Shown: positions 1-7,581 of the stretch, piece after piece
How the letters are laid out: each line of letters begins with the position of its first letter
Position numbering within the stretch: the first letter of the stretch is position 1
NCBI RefSeq assembly: GCF_014648115.1
Contig: NZ_BMQM01000042.1
Coordinates: 1 to 27,547, forward strand
DNA length: 27,547 bases
Reading direction: 5' to 3'
Origin: Deinococcus seoulensis
Lineage (GTDB): Bacteria > Deinococcota > Deinococci > Deinococcales > Deinococcaceae
The notes under the pieces: generated by a model
What the model was told of the DNA's origin: nothing
What the model saw: only the letters and a program-made list of their open reading frames with translations
Databases searched by the model: none
Made by a program: the position numbers and the translations under genes

Positions 1-13
1 CGAGGTCTTGACC
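1..13 (+). rRNA. rrl: 3' end of 23S rRNA (partial)
   Basis: The first 13 bases read CGAGGTCTTGACC. This resembles the 3' terminus of Deinococcus-Thermus 23S rRNA, whose GGTCTTGACC pairs with the GGTCAAGA start of the mature molecule. A 5S rRNA follows about 120 bases later, as expected for a 23S-5S pair. Only the very end is inside the window, so the call rests on this short match plus position. Confidence 0.65.
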
Positions 14-31
14 ATCACCCGCCATCATCCC

Positions 32-52
32 GCACACCCCAGTGGGGTGTGC
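32..52 (+). other. hairpin in the 23S-5S spacer
   Basis: Positions 32-40 and 44-52 form a perfect 9-bp stem (GCACACCCC / GGGGTGTGC) with loop AGT. It lies 19 bases after the 23S end and has no T-tract. An rRNA processing stem is more likely than a terminator, since the 5S lies downstream. The rest of the spacer (53-134) shows no tRNA. Confidence 0.4.
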
Positions 53-134
53 ACACGAAGTACCCCGCTCCTTCACGCCTCGTCTTGCATCACTCACCCC
101 ACCGTTTTCGGGTGTGAGTTCATGACAAATCAAG

Positions 135-260
<126 letters not shown>

Positions 261-272
261 CTTTTCCTTCCC

Positions 273-309
273 ATCAGCCCACCTTGAACAGGTGGGCTGA
301 TTTTTTATT
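273..309 (+). terminator. rho-independent terminator of the rRNA operon
   Basis: A perfect 12-bp stem (ATCAGCCCACCT, 273-284, with its complement at 290-301) has a 5-base loop TGAAC and is followed by a T-run at 301-306. It starts 15 bases after the 5S rRNA. The T-run makes it directional on the + strand. Confidence 0.9.
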
Positions 310-797
310 GCACTCGGAGGGGACATCAACCGGAGCCTATTCCTATCCCGGAGGTCTGGGGCAGCAGGTCATGTTCTACTATGGGCGGACACCTGCTGGG
401 GCTGAACGCCAGGAAGGCGATCAGGTCGGTCGTGCCTGCCGCGATGGACGGGACGGCCGAGGCGCCCTGGCTTCTGGGATCGGCAGGTGCGGGGGTGGCG
501 GGCGCACCCGAGTGGGCACGTTCAGTGGGGCTGGTGAGATCAGGCCTGTGGGACGTTGCCCCGCGGTGGATGCCTGGAAGTCTAGGGGGGGCTTTCTGTT
601 CAGGGAGTTCGTGCGAACCGGCCTGCCTGAAGAGCGGAGATGGCGGTTACGGCGCTGCGGTTGGCTATGTGGGCCGGACCTTCTGGATTCCTTTATGTGT
701 GTGGTCACCGTGGCCGCCGCGCTAGCATCAGCGGCGGTTTCGGCGTTGTGCTCACGGCACTCTTCTGAGCATCACCGCTTACGCCAGACCCGACACC
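310..797. other. intergenic region, no supported gene
   Basis: Nothing convincing is seen between the rRNA terminator and the aldo/keto reductase ribosome binding site. Open frames cross it on both strands, but none has a ribosome binding site, recognisable motifs or normal protein composition. A short inverted repeat, CCGCCGC / GCGGCGG, lies near 713-737. No clear -35/-10 pair for the downstream gene was found. Confidence 0.5.
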
Positions 798-808
798 GGA
801 GGCAATCC

Positions 809-1732
809 ATGCGAACCATGAAATTAGGTACCAGCACCCTCGACGTTCCCGTGATCGCGGTGGGCTGCATGCGCATCAACGAGCTGGACCGCGCCGGAGC
901 GGAACGCTTCGTCCAGCAGTCCATGGAGATGGGCGCGAACTTCTTCGATCACGCCGACATCTACGGCGGCGGCGAGTGCGAACGCATCTTCGCGGACGCT
1001 GCGGGCATGAGTTCCAGCGTGCGTGAACGCATGATCCTGCAGAGCAAGTGCGGGATCCGCGTGGACCTGGGCATGTTCGACTTCAGCCGCGAGCACATCC
1101 TGGCGTCCGTGGACGGCATCCTGGAGCGGCTGCGGACCGATTACCTCGACGTGCTGCTGCTGCACCGCCCGGACGCGCTGGTCGAGCCGGACGAGGTGGC
1201 TGCCGCTTTCGATCAGCTGGAGCGGGAGGGGAAGGTGCGGCACTTCGGCGTGTCGAACCAGACGCCCATGCAGATCGAACTGCTGAAGAAGAGCGTGCGT
1301 CAGCCGCTGGTCGCCAACCAGTTGCAGTTGAGCGTCACGAACGCCACCATGATCACGCGCGGTTTCAACGTGAACATGGAAAACGACAGTGCCGTGGACC
1401 GTGACGGTGGCGTCCTGGATTACTGCCGCCTGCATGACATCACGGTGCAGCCGTGGTCTCCTTTCCAGTTCGGGTTCTTCGAGGGTGTGTTCCTGGACAA
1501 CCCCAAATTCCCTGAGCTGAACGCCGTGATCGATCAGCTGGCCGGGCAGTACGGCGTGAGCAACACGACCATCGCCATCGCGTGGTTGCTGCGGCACCCG
1601 GCGCACATGCAGCCCGTGACGGGCACCACGAAGGTCGAGCGTCTGCGTGACTGCGCGCGTGCCGCCGACGTGAACCTGACCCGCCAGGAGTGGTACGCCG
1701 TCCTGCGCGCCGCCGGGAACACGCTGCCCTGA
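809..1732 (+). CDS. aldo/keto reductase, YdhF-like
   Basis: This 307-residue protein is an NADPH-dependent aldo/keto reductase. It is a cytosolic TIM-barrel enzyme that reduces aldehydes or ketones; the substrate cannot be read from sequence. The catalytic tetrad is visible: Asp47 and Tyr52 in FFDHADIYG, Lys80 in LQSKCG, and His119 in LLLHRPD. The C-terminal segment FGVSNQTP...LVANQLQLS and the late WSPF and GTTK motifs fit the YdhF-type branch. ATG 809 was chosen because GGAGG lies at 798-802, 6 bases upstream. The frame stays open upstream, but that part has no family similarity. It stands alone, 102 bases before the next gene. Confidence 0.9.
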   Translation: MRTMKLGTSTLDVPVIAVGCMRINELDRAGAERFVQQSMEMGANFFDHADIYGGGECERIFADAAGMSSSVRERMILQSKCGIRVDLGMFDFSREHILASVDGILERLRTDYLDVLLLHRPDALVEPDEVAAAFDQLEREGKVRHFGVSNQTPMQIELLKKSVRQPLVANQLQLSVTNATMITRGFNVNMENDSAVDRDGGVLDYCRLHDITVQPWSPFQFGFFEGVFLDNPKFPELNAVIDQLAGQYGVSNTTIAIAWLLRHPAHMQPVTGTTKVERLRDCARAADVNLTRQEWYAVLRAAGNTLP

Positions 1733-1834
1733 TGCCCGGTGCCGGGCGGCGCGGCGCTGGGCGGGCGTCCGTGCCGCAGACTGTGGGGAATGGTTCGTCT
1801 GCGCACTCCTGAAGGGCACTCGCTGCCCGGTCCG

Positions 1835-3823
1835 ATGTCCACCCTGCGTGTGCAGGTGCCGGAGCAGTTCGGGCCGGACCCGGCGGGTGGCCTGACCGCG
1901 CACCCGGAACTGCTGCGCGCCGCGCTGGAGGCGCTGGATGTCCGGCTGGACGGCATGATGGAGCGCGCCGAGACCGACGAGACCCTCAGCGTGTTCGGTC
2001 AGGAGACCCTGATCCGCAGCGTGCTGCTGGTGCAGGCCCTCTCTGCCGGACTGAGCGCCTATGCGGCCCGGCCGGACCGGACGCTGCTTGAACGGCTGAA
2101 CGACCTGGCGTTCACGCTGGCCGTCATCAATCCGGCCGAGGCGCGGCTGTCCGCGCGGCTGGAAGCCGTGAACGCCGCGGCCGGGTGCGGCTGGCTGCGG
2201 GGCGTGCCGCTGCTGCCGGACGAGGATCACGCCATGATCGCCCTGCTGCTGCGGGAAGCGCAGCCAGGCGGGCCGGGTGATCCTGATGCCGGGGCGGCGC
2301 GCGTGCAGGAGCGGCTGGCCTGGGCCGGGTACCGCGCGCCGGCGCGGCCGGTGGACCCGCTCACGCCGCTGCGGGCGGCCCTGACGCCCCCGGCGACACT
2401 GGACCCGGAACGGCACGGGCTGGGGCAGGCGTTGCAGCGGCTGATGCTCACGCCGCACGAGGGGCAGCGGAACGCGGCGCTGCTGCTGCTGCACGTGTGC
2501 GGCCGCGACCGGCTGGAGAACGTGCCGCTGGTCCTGGCACTCGACATGGCGCTGACGCTGCTGCGCGCCCTGCACGCCGGGAGTCCGTCGCCGGACACGG
2601 CGCAGCTGCTGGAACTGCACGCGCAGCTGCACGCGGAGCTGGGATCGCCGGACCTGCCGGGCGCGCGGCGGGAACGCCGTCAGCCGGGCGCGGCGGGCGC
2701 GGACGGGCAGACGCTCGCGGCCCGCCGGACGCTGCGGGCGCTGCGGTTCACGCGCTTGCGGGCCAGCACGCCGGACGAGCAGGAGCACCTGGGCAGCCTG
2801 TGGGACGCCCTGAACGAACTCGATCAGGACCTCGCGGACGGCCGAACGCCCGAGCAGGACCCGGACCTGCGGGCGCGACTGCTGCTGCTGAGCCTCCAGG
2901 GTCTGACCAGCACGGCCCGCGCGCCGGGCATGCGACTCCCGCCGATGGTGCAGCTGAGTGCGCAGATTTCAGGTGTGGACCCGCTGTGGGCGTGGGAGGC
3001 CACGCAACCGGAACGGTTCACGTTCGTGCCGCTGCACGCGCACCTGAGTCGGGTGGTCGTCACGTTGCAGTTGCGGGCGCTGCGGGGCACGCCGTTCTGG
3101 GAGGCGCGGGGCGCGGCGGTGGAGCGCCTGACCGGACTGGCGGCCGGGCACCTGCTGGCGTCGGTCCGGCGGGCCGGGTTGCGCCTGCCCGAGCAGGGGT
3201 TCCTGGAACCGTACCTGCAACGGTTCGGGCCGCTGCGGGCGCTGCCGCTGGACCGCGCGGCGCTGGCGGCGGTTCACGCGGCGCTGCTGGACATGCTGCC
3301 CGCCGCGCAGGCGCAACTGGAAGCGGACGCCGCTGCCGAGGTGGAGGCCGACGCGGCCGTTCAGGCTGAGGCGCCTGCCCCGCCGGGGGCAGAGCTGGGG
3401 GCGGATGTGGGGCCAGCTGCCGGGACGGCCGCGCCCGGTCAGGTGCCCGCAGCGGCCGCGTTGCCCGCGCATGTGCAGGCCGTGCAGGGCGCGCTGCGGG
3501 GGCGGCGGGTGGTGCTGCTGGGCGGCGTGCCGAGTGCCCCGCACCACGCGGCGCTGGTCGCGGCGTTCGGGCTGCGGGAACTCGACTGGATCGGCAGTGA
3601 CGAGTACGCGCACGGCACGCACGCGCACGCGCACGTCACGCCGGACACGGCCGTGGTGATCCTGGCGATCCGCTGGATGGGGCACGCGCACAACGCGCTG
3701 CGGGACGTGGCGCGCGCCCGTGGCGTGCCGTACGTGATGCATCCGGGTGGCCTGTCGCCCAGCAGCGTGGCGTGGCAGATCGGGCAGCAGGTCAGTCAGC
3801 AGCTCGGCGTGCGCGCGGACTGA
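1835..3823 (+). CDS. hypothetical protein with DUF2325-like C-terminal domain
   Basis: About 662 residues; I do not recognise residues 1-480, which are leucine- and arginine-rich and predicted helical. Residues near 500-540 form a low-complexity Ala/Glu/Pro linker. The last 100 residues (RRVVLLGG..., then DTAVVILAIRWMGHAHN and VPYVMHPGG) resemble DUF2325, a small alpha/beta domain of unknown function with a GG loop and a conserved His. The start is uncertain: GTG 1739, ATG 1792 and ATG 1835 share the frame. ATG 1835 is preferred because the upstream residues look non-native, though its nearest GA-rich stretch (GAAGGG, 1811) is distant. There is no signal peptide. The stop codon overlaps the first base of the repeat at 3823. 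Confidence 0.7.
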   Translation: MSTLRVQVPEQFGPDPAGGLTAHPELLRAALEALDVRLDGMMERAETDETLSVFGQETLIRSVLLVQALSAGLSAYAARPDRTLLERLNDLAFTLAVINPAEARLSARLEAVNAAAGCGWLRGVPLLPDEDHAMIALLLREAQPGGPGDPDAGAARVQERLAWAGYRAPARPVDPLTPLRAALTPPATLDPERHGLGQALQRLMLTPHEGQRNAALLLLHVCGRDRLENVPLVLALDMALTLLRALHAGSPSPDTAQLLELHAQLHAELGSPDLPGARRERRQPGAAGADGQTLAARRTLRALRFTRLRASTPDEQEHLGSLWDALNELDQDLADGRTPEQDPDLRARLLLLSLQGLTSTARAPGMRLPPMVQLSAQISGVDPLWAWEATQPERFTFVPLHAHLSRVVVTLQLRALRGTPFWEARGAAVERLTGLAAGHLLASVRRAGLRLPEQGFLEPYLQRFGPLRALPLDRAALAAVHAALLDMLPAAQAQLEADAAAEVEADAAVQAEAPAPPGAELGADVGPAAGTAAPGQVPAAAALPAHVQAVQGALRGRRVVLLGGVPSAPHHAALVAAFGLRELDWIGSDEYAHGTHAHAHVTPDTAVVILAIRWMGHAHNALRDVARARGVPYVMHPGGLSPSSVAWQIGQQVSQQLGVRAD

Positions 3824-4104
3824 TACGGACTCCGATTGAATGGGTTACAAGGCCGTTCAATTCGAGCGGACTCGTAGAGCTGCGCAGCAGAGCGAGGAGG
3901 AGTCGAAGCGGGCTGCCGGACGTGGAGTTAAGTACACTGCGTTTATCTTTTAGATAAACCGCGCGGAGCGCGTAGCAGAGGAAGTACGTTGAAGCGGGAA
4001 TGGAGAGATTCCGGCGCTTTCCCGTAATCTCGCAATGTTAGCTTCGACGTACTTAGCAGATCGGTGGCGTTCCGAGCTGTTAACGAAACAGACGGAGTCC
4101 GTAT
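3823..4104 (+). repeat. dispersed intergenic repeat with terminal inverted repeats, copy 1
   Basis: The element begins with ATACGGACTCCG (3823-3834) and ends with its exact reverse complement CGGAGTCCGTAT (4093-4104). It shares CGTGGAGTT and AACGAAACAGACGG with copies at 17659 and 20549. This copy is about 150 bases longer than copy 2. The extra part holds a perfect 8-bp hairpin GTTTATCT / AGATAAAC (3941-3959) and a 14-bp inverted repeat with one mismatch (3982-3995 and 4041-4054). It resembles the small repetitive elements described in Deinococcus and is probably non-autonomous. Confidence 0.8.
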
Positions 4105-4176
4105 GAGGCGGATGGTGTCCAGCGCGGCCTTTGCGGTGGTGTGCCGTGGCGGGTCCGGCCTGGGTCCGGGTGGGTG

Positions 4177-4205
4177 TTGACACTGCCTGGGTGGCGGCGT
4201 AAGGT
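4177..4205 (+). promoter_or_regulatory. sigma-A-type promoter of the TRAP transporter operon
   Basis: A consensus -35 TTGACA (4177-4182) is separated by exactly 17 bases from -10 TAAGGT (4200-4205). The lacI promoter at 7478 has the same -35, the same spacing and a nearly identical -10. Transcription should start near 4212, inside the adjacent operator. Confidence 0.85.
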
Positions 4206-4206
4206 G

Positions 4207-4224
4207 TGGTTAATCGTTAACCCA
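4207..4224 (+). promoter_or_regulatory. LacI-family operator in front of dctP
   Basis: On the - strand this 18-mer reads TGGGTTAACGATTAACCA, an imperfect palindrome with a central CG as LacI/GalR-family operators have. It differs by one base from the site at 7507-7524 before the lacI gene. Its position right after the -10 box fits repression by blocking initiation. Confidence 0.82.
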
Positions 4225-4467
4225 ATCGATGGGTGCTGTCCGGCACTCGCCCCACCCGGCCCTGTTCCGCAGGAGGTCGGCGGCCCACGCCCCGCCGCGT
4301 GACCACCCGCCTTCTGCTGCCCGTTCCGTGAGTGGCCTGCCCCGCGCAGCCGCTCGCTGCCCCTGCGTGTTGCCCGTTCCCTGCCCGCGCCCGGAGGACG
4401 CCGCCCCCCAGACTGCCCGACCTGCCCCCGGCCCCCGCTCCCCAGCCCCGCTTCCCTGGAGGTTCAC
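4225..4467 (+). other. long C-rich 5' leader of dctP
   Basis: About 255 bases separate the predicted transcription start from the dctP ATG. The stretch is cytosine-rich and purine-poor until the ribosome binding site TGGAGGT near 4456-4462. No conserved riboswitch or attenuator structure was recognised, and no short reading frame with its own ribosome binding site stands out. Confidence 0.5.
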
Positions 4468-5529
4468 ATGGTCCGCACTCCCGCTGTCCGTTCCGCTGCC
4501 TACCAAACCCCCGCTGCCCGCCAGACCCCGGTGACCCGCCACGCTGCGAATGCCCGCACCCTGACGCGGGCGACGGTCCTGCTCTCGCTGCTGGCGCTGC
4601 CCTCGCAGGCGCACGCGCAGGCGAAGATCACGCTGCGGGCCGCCGACATCCAGCCCGAGAACTACCCCACGGTGGTGGGCCTGAAAGCCATGGCGGACTA
4701 CCTGAAGAAGACCAGCAACGGCCGCATCGAGTTGCAGGTGTTCTCGGGCGGGCAACTGGGCGACGAGCGTTCCACCATCGAACAGACCAAACTGGGCGTG
4801 CTGGACATCGTTCGCGTATCCTCCGCGCCGATCGCGCAGGCCTACCCGCCGATGGGCGTGTACAGCCTGCCGTTCCTGTTCCGCGACTCCACGCACCAGT
4901 GGAAGGTCCTGAACGGCGCGGTCGGCAAGGAACTGCTGGCCGGACTGGAAGGCGCGGGCTTCATCGGACTGGCGTACTACGACTCGGGCACGCGGTCGTT
5001 CTACACCACGAAAAAACCCATCCGCACGCCCGCCGACCTCAAGGGCCTGCGCATCCGCACGCAGCAGAACGAGGTCGTGCTGGACATGATGTCCGCCCTG
5101 CAGGCCCGCCCGGTCCCGCTCTCGATGGGCGAGGTGTACTCCAGCCTTCAGACGAGCGCCATCGACGGCGCCGAGAACAACTACCCGTCGTACGGGCCGT
5201 CCGGCGCGCGGCACTTCGAGGTGGCCCGCTACTACTCGCTGACCGAGCACAACTCGGTCCCCGAGGTCGTCATGATGAGCAAGGTCCGCTGGGACAAACT
5301 CAGTCCCGCCGATCAGCGCCTGATCCGCGTGGCCGCCGCGCAGAGCGTCGCGGTGGAACGCAAGGCCTGGAACGCCCTGACCGCCGAGAGCCGCGCCGCC
5401 ATCCAGAAGGCCGGCGTGACCATCACCAAGGTTGACCGCAGCGCCTTCCAGAAGGCCATGGCCCCGGTGTACGAGAAGTACCGCAAGGTGTACGGCACCC
5501 TGATCGAACGCATTCAGGACGTGCGCTGA
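4468..5529 (+). CDS. dctP: TRAP transporter substrate-binding protein, DctP family
   Basis: This 353-residue periplasmic binding protein captures an organic acid and delivers it to the DctQM membrane unit. An extended N-terminus is followed by a hydrophobic signal core (VLLSLLALPSQAHAQA, residues 37-52), with cleavage expected after AHA. Family hallmarks are the GLRIRT segment with the carboxylate-binding Arg at about residue 197, then VPLSMGEVYSSLQTS and the signature DGAENN (233-238). ATG 4468 has GGAGG about 6-7 bases upstream. The stop lies 2 bases before the permease start, so the two are coupled. Neighbouring KDG-pathway genes suggest a uronate ligand; the sequence alone does not prove this. 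Confidence 0.92.
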   Translation: MVRTPAVRSAAYQTPAARQTPVTRHAANARTLTRATVLLSLLALPSQAHAQAKITLRAADIQPENYPTVVGLKAMADYLKKTSNGRIELQVFSGGQLGDERSTIEQTKLGVLDIVRVSSAPIAQAYPPMGVYSLPFLFRDSTHQWKVLNGAVGKELLAGLEGAGFIGLAYYDSGTRSFYTTKKPIRTPADLKGLRIRTQQNEVVLDMMSALQARPVPLSMGEVYSSLQTSAIDGAENNYPSYGPSGARHFEVARYYSLTEHNSVPEVVMMSKVRWDKLSPADQRLIRVAAAQSVAVERKAWNALTAESRAAIQKAGVTITKVDRSAFQKAMAPVYEKYRKVYGTLIERIQDVR

Positions 5530-5531
5530 GC

Positions 5532-7445
5532 ATGAAGAACCCGGCGCTGGAAACTACGGTACGGGCCGCGTCGGCCCAGCCGCGCGCAGGTGCGTTGCGG
5601 CGGGCCGAGCAGGTGTTCGCGCAGGGCCTGAGCGTCCTGACCGGGGCGCTGCTGGTGGCGATCGTGCTGGTCATCTCGTGGCAGGTCGTCGCGCGCTACG
5701 TTCCGGGCCTGAGCAGCCCGCACTGGACCGAGGAACTCAGCCTGACGCTGCTGGTGTGGCTGGGCCTGATCGCCACGGCGCTCGGCATCCGCAACCATGA
5801 CACCCTGCGCGTGTCGCTGCTGGTCGAGCGGTTGCCCGTCCCGGCGCAGGTCACGCTGCACCGGCTGGTGTGGCTGATCGTGGCGGCGTTCGGGCTGTAC
5901 CTGCTGCGCTACGGGTGGGAACTGTCGCGCAGCACCATGGCGCAGTTCTTCCCGACGCTGCGCCTGCCGGTCGGCTGGATGTACCTGGCCCTGCCGGCCG
6001 GCGGCGCGCTGATCGCCGCGTACGCGGCGCGCAACGTGCTGGGCGCGTTCACGCCCGCCCCGCCCGGCCCGCAGGCGCGGCGCGTGGCTCTGGTGTGCGC
6101 GCTGGCCTGCGCGCTGCTGCTGCTCGCGGCGCTGCTGAACCCGGCGGCGCTGCTCGGCCCGGCCGGGCTGCTGGTCGGCACGTTCTTCGTGCTGCTGGCG
6201 GCCGGAACGCCGGTGGGCGTGGCGGTGGGCATGGCGACGCTGGTGTCGGTCGCGCGGTTCGGGATGCCGGAACTGATCGTGGCGCAGCGCATGGCGAACG
6301 GCGTGACGTCCACGCCGCTGCTGGCCATTCCGTTCTTCATCCTGGTGGGGCAGATCATGTCCGAGGGCGGCATCGCGCGGCGCCTCGTGGACCTGGCGCG
6401 CGTGCTGGTCGGCCCCTGGAAGGGCGGACTGGCGATGGTGAACGTGCTGGACTCCATGCTGATGGGCGGCGTGTCCGGGTCGGCCGTGGCGGACGTGAGC
6501 GCCACGGGCGGCGTGATCATTCCCATGATGGTGAAAAAAGGCTACGACCGCGATTTCGCGACCGCCATCACGGTCGCCAGTTCGGTGCAGGGCGTGATCA
6601 TTCCGCCCAGTCACAACATGGTGATCTACAGCCTCGCGGCGGGCGGCGTGTCGATCGGGACGATGTTCCTGGCGGGGTACCTGCCGGGCATCCTGACCGG
6701 CGTGGCGCTGATGATCAGCGCGTACCTGCTGTCGGTGCGCCGCAACTACCCGACCGAGCCGCGTCCGCCGCTGCGGGAGAGCCTGCGGATCGTGGGCGGC
6801 GCCGTGCCCAGCCTGCTGGTGGGCCTGATCGTGGTGGGCGGCATCGTGTTCGGGTGGTTCACGGCCACCGAATCCGCCGCGATCGGTGTGCTGGCGGCGC
6901 TGCTGGTCAGCACGGTGTTCTACCGCGAACTGACCTGGGCCAGCCTGTGGCGTTCGGTGCAGGCGTCCGTGGCGACGGTGGGCATGGTGATGTTCATCAT
7001 CGCGACCGCCAGCGCGTTCAGCTGGATGATGGCGCTGCTGCGCGTCCCGGCAGACCTGTCGGCGTTGATCCTGGGCGTCAGTGACAACCCGCTGGTGGTG
7101 CTGCTGCTGCTGAACCTGCTGATGCTGCTGCTGGGCATGTTCATGGACATGGGGCCGCTGATCGTGATCCTGACGCCCGTGCTGCTGCCCATCGTGACGG
7201 CCGAGCCGATCGGGATGAGCGCCGTACAGTTCGGGATCGTGATGATGCTGAACCTGGGCCTGGGCCTGACGACCCCGCCGGTGGGAACGGCGCTGTTCGT
7301 GGGCTGCGGGGTAGGGCAGACGACCATGGAGAAGGTATCGCGGGCGATGCTGTACTTCTGGCCGCCAATGCTCGTGGCGCTGCTGCTGGTCACGTACTTC
7401 CCGTGGTTCGTGGAGTTCATTCCGAACCTCGTGCAGGGCCGCTGA
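5532..7445 (+). CDS. TRAP transporter fused permease, DctQ-DctM
   Basis: A 637-residue inner-membrane protein joins the small DctQ subunit (about residues 1-175, four membrane segments) to the large DctM subunit (about 205-637, many membrane segments). Together they drive Na+- or H+-coupled uptake of the DctP ligand. The DctM signature spans residues 312-338, from GGVSGSAVAD to IPMMVKKGY, followed by the IIPPSHNMVIY loop. Fused DctQM proteins are known in other TRAP systems. ATG 5532 follows the dctP stop by 2 bases and has only a weak ribosome binding site, consistent with translational coupling. No terminator with a T-run follows. Confidence 0.93.
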   Translation: MKNPALETTVRAASAQPRAGALRRAEQVFAQGLSVLTGALLVAIVLVISWQVVARYVPGLSSPHWTEELSLTLLVWLGLIATALGIRNHDTLRVSLLVERLPVPAQVTLHRLVWLIVAAFGLYLLRYGWELSRSTMAQFFPTLRLPVGWMYLALPAGGALIAAYAARNVLGAFTPAPPGPQARRVALVCALACALLLLAALLNPAALLGPAGLLVGTFFVLLAAGTPVGVAVGMATLVSVARFGMPELIVAQRMANGVTSTPLLAIPFFILVGQIMSEGGIARRLVDLARVLVGPWKGGLAMVNVLDSMLMGGVSGSAVADVSATGGVIIPMMVKKGYDRDFATAITVASSVQGVIIPPSHNMVIYSLAAGGVSIGTMFLAGYLPGILTGVALMISAYLLSVRRNYPTEPRPPLRESLRIVGGAVPSLLVGLIVVGGIVFGWFTATESAAIGVLAALLVSTVFYRELTWASLWRSVQASVATVGMVMFIIATASAFSWMMALLRVPADLSALILGVSDNPLVVLLLLNLLMLLLGMFMDMGPLIVILTPVLLPIVTAEPIGMSAVQFGIVMMLNLGLGLTTPPVGTALFVGCGVGQTTMEKVSRAMLYFWPPMLVALLLVTYFPWFVEFIPNLVQGR

Positions 7446-7458
7446 GGTGGGCGGCGCC

Positions 7459-7470
7459 GGGCACGTGCCC
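7459..7470. promoter_or_regulatory. 12-bp perfect palindrome upstream of the lacI promoter
   Basis: GGGCACGTGCCC lies 13 bases after the dctQM stop and 7 bases before the -35 box of the lacI promoter. It could be a second regulator site or a small stem. Nothing similar is seen before the dctP promoter. Confidence 0.3.
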
Positions 7471-7477
7471 CGCTTCA

Positions 7478-7506
7478 TTGACACTGCCGGGCGTGGGTGT
7501 TACGGT
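7478..7506 (+). promoter_or_regulatory. sigma-A-type promoter of lacI and probably the catabolic genes
   Basis: TTGACA (7478-7483), a 17-base spacer and TACGGT (7501-7506) repeat the layout of the dctP promoter. The operator starts at the next base. No other strong promoter is seen up to the isomerase gene, so this promoter may also serve the downstream operon. Confidence 0.83.
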
Positions 7507-7524
7507 TGGGTTAACGATTACCCA
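7507..7524 (+). promoter_or_regulatory. LacI-family operator in front of the regulator gene
   Basis: TGGGTTAACGATTACCCA is palindromic in seven of nine positions per half-site and has the central CG typical of LacI-family operators. It matches 17 of 18 bases of the dctP operator, in opposite orientation. Its position implies autorepression. Confidence 0.83.
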
Positions 7525-7581
7525 CCCTGCCCGGCCGCCCCGCGCGGCCACCCCACACCCGATCCGGAGGACAATCCGTTC

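Noticed and set aside
381..725. 114-codon frame in the gap after the rRNA genes
   Set aside because: No ribosome binding site, no recognisable motif, and an unusual Gly/Trp/Ser composition.
824..2788. 654-codon open frame on the - strand
   Set aside because: It is antisense to the aldo/keto reductase and the DUF2325-like gene. It is a composition effect of GC-rich codons; the translation is Arg/Gln/His-rich and lacks domains.
4225..4467. riboswitch in the dctP leader
   Set aside because: No conserved aptamer core or terminator/antiterminator pair could be recognised; recorded only as a long leader.
5514..7484. 656-codon open frame on the - strand
   Set aside because: Antisense to the fused TRAP permease; extreme His/Gln/Arg content and no motif.
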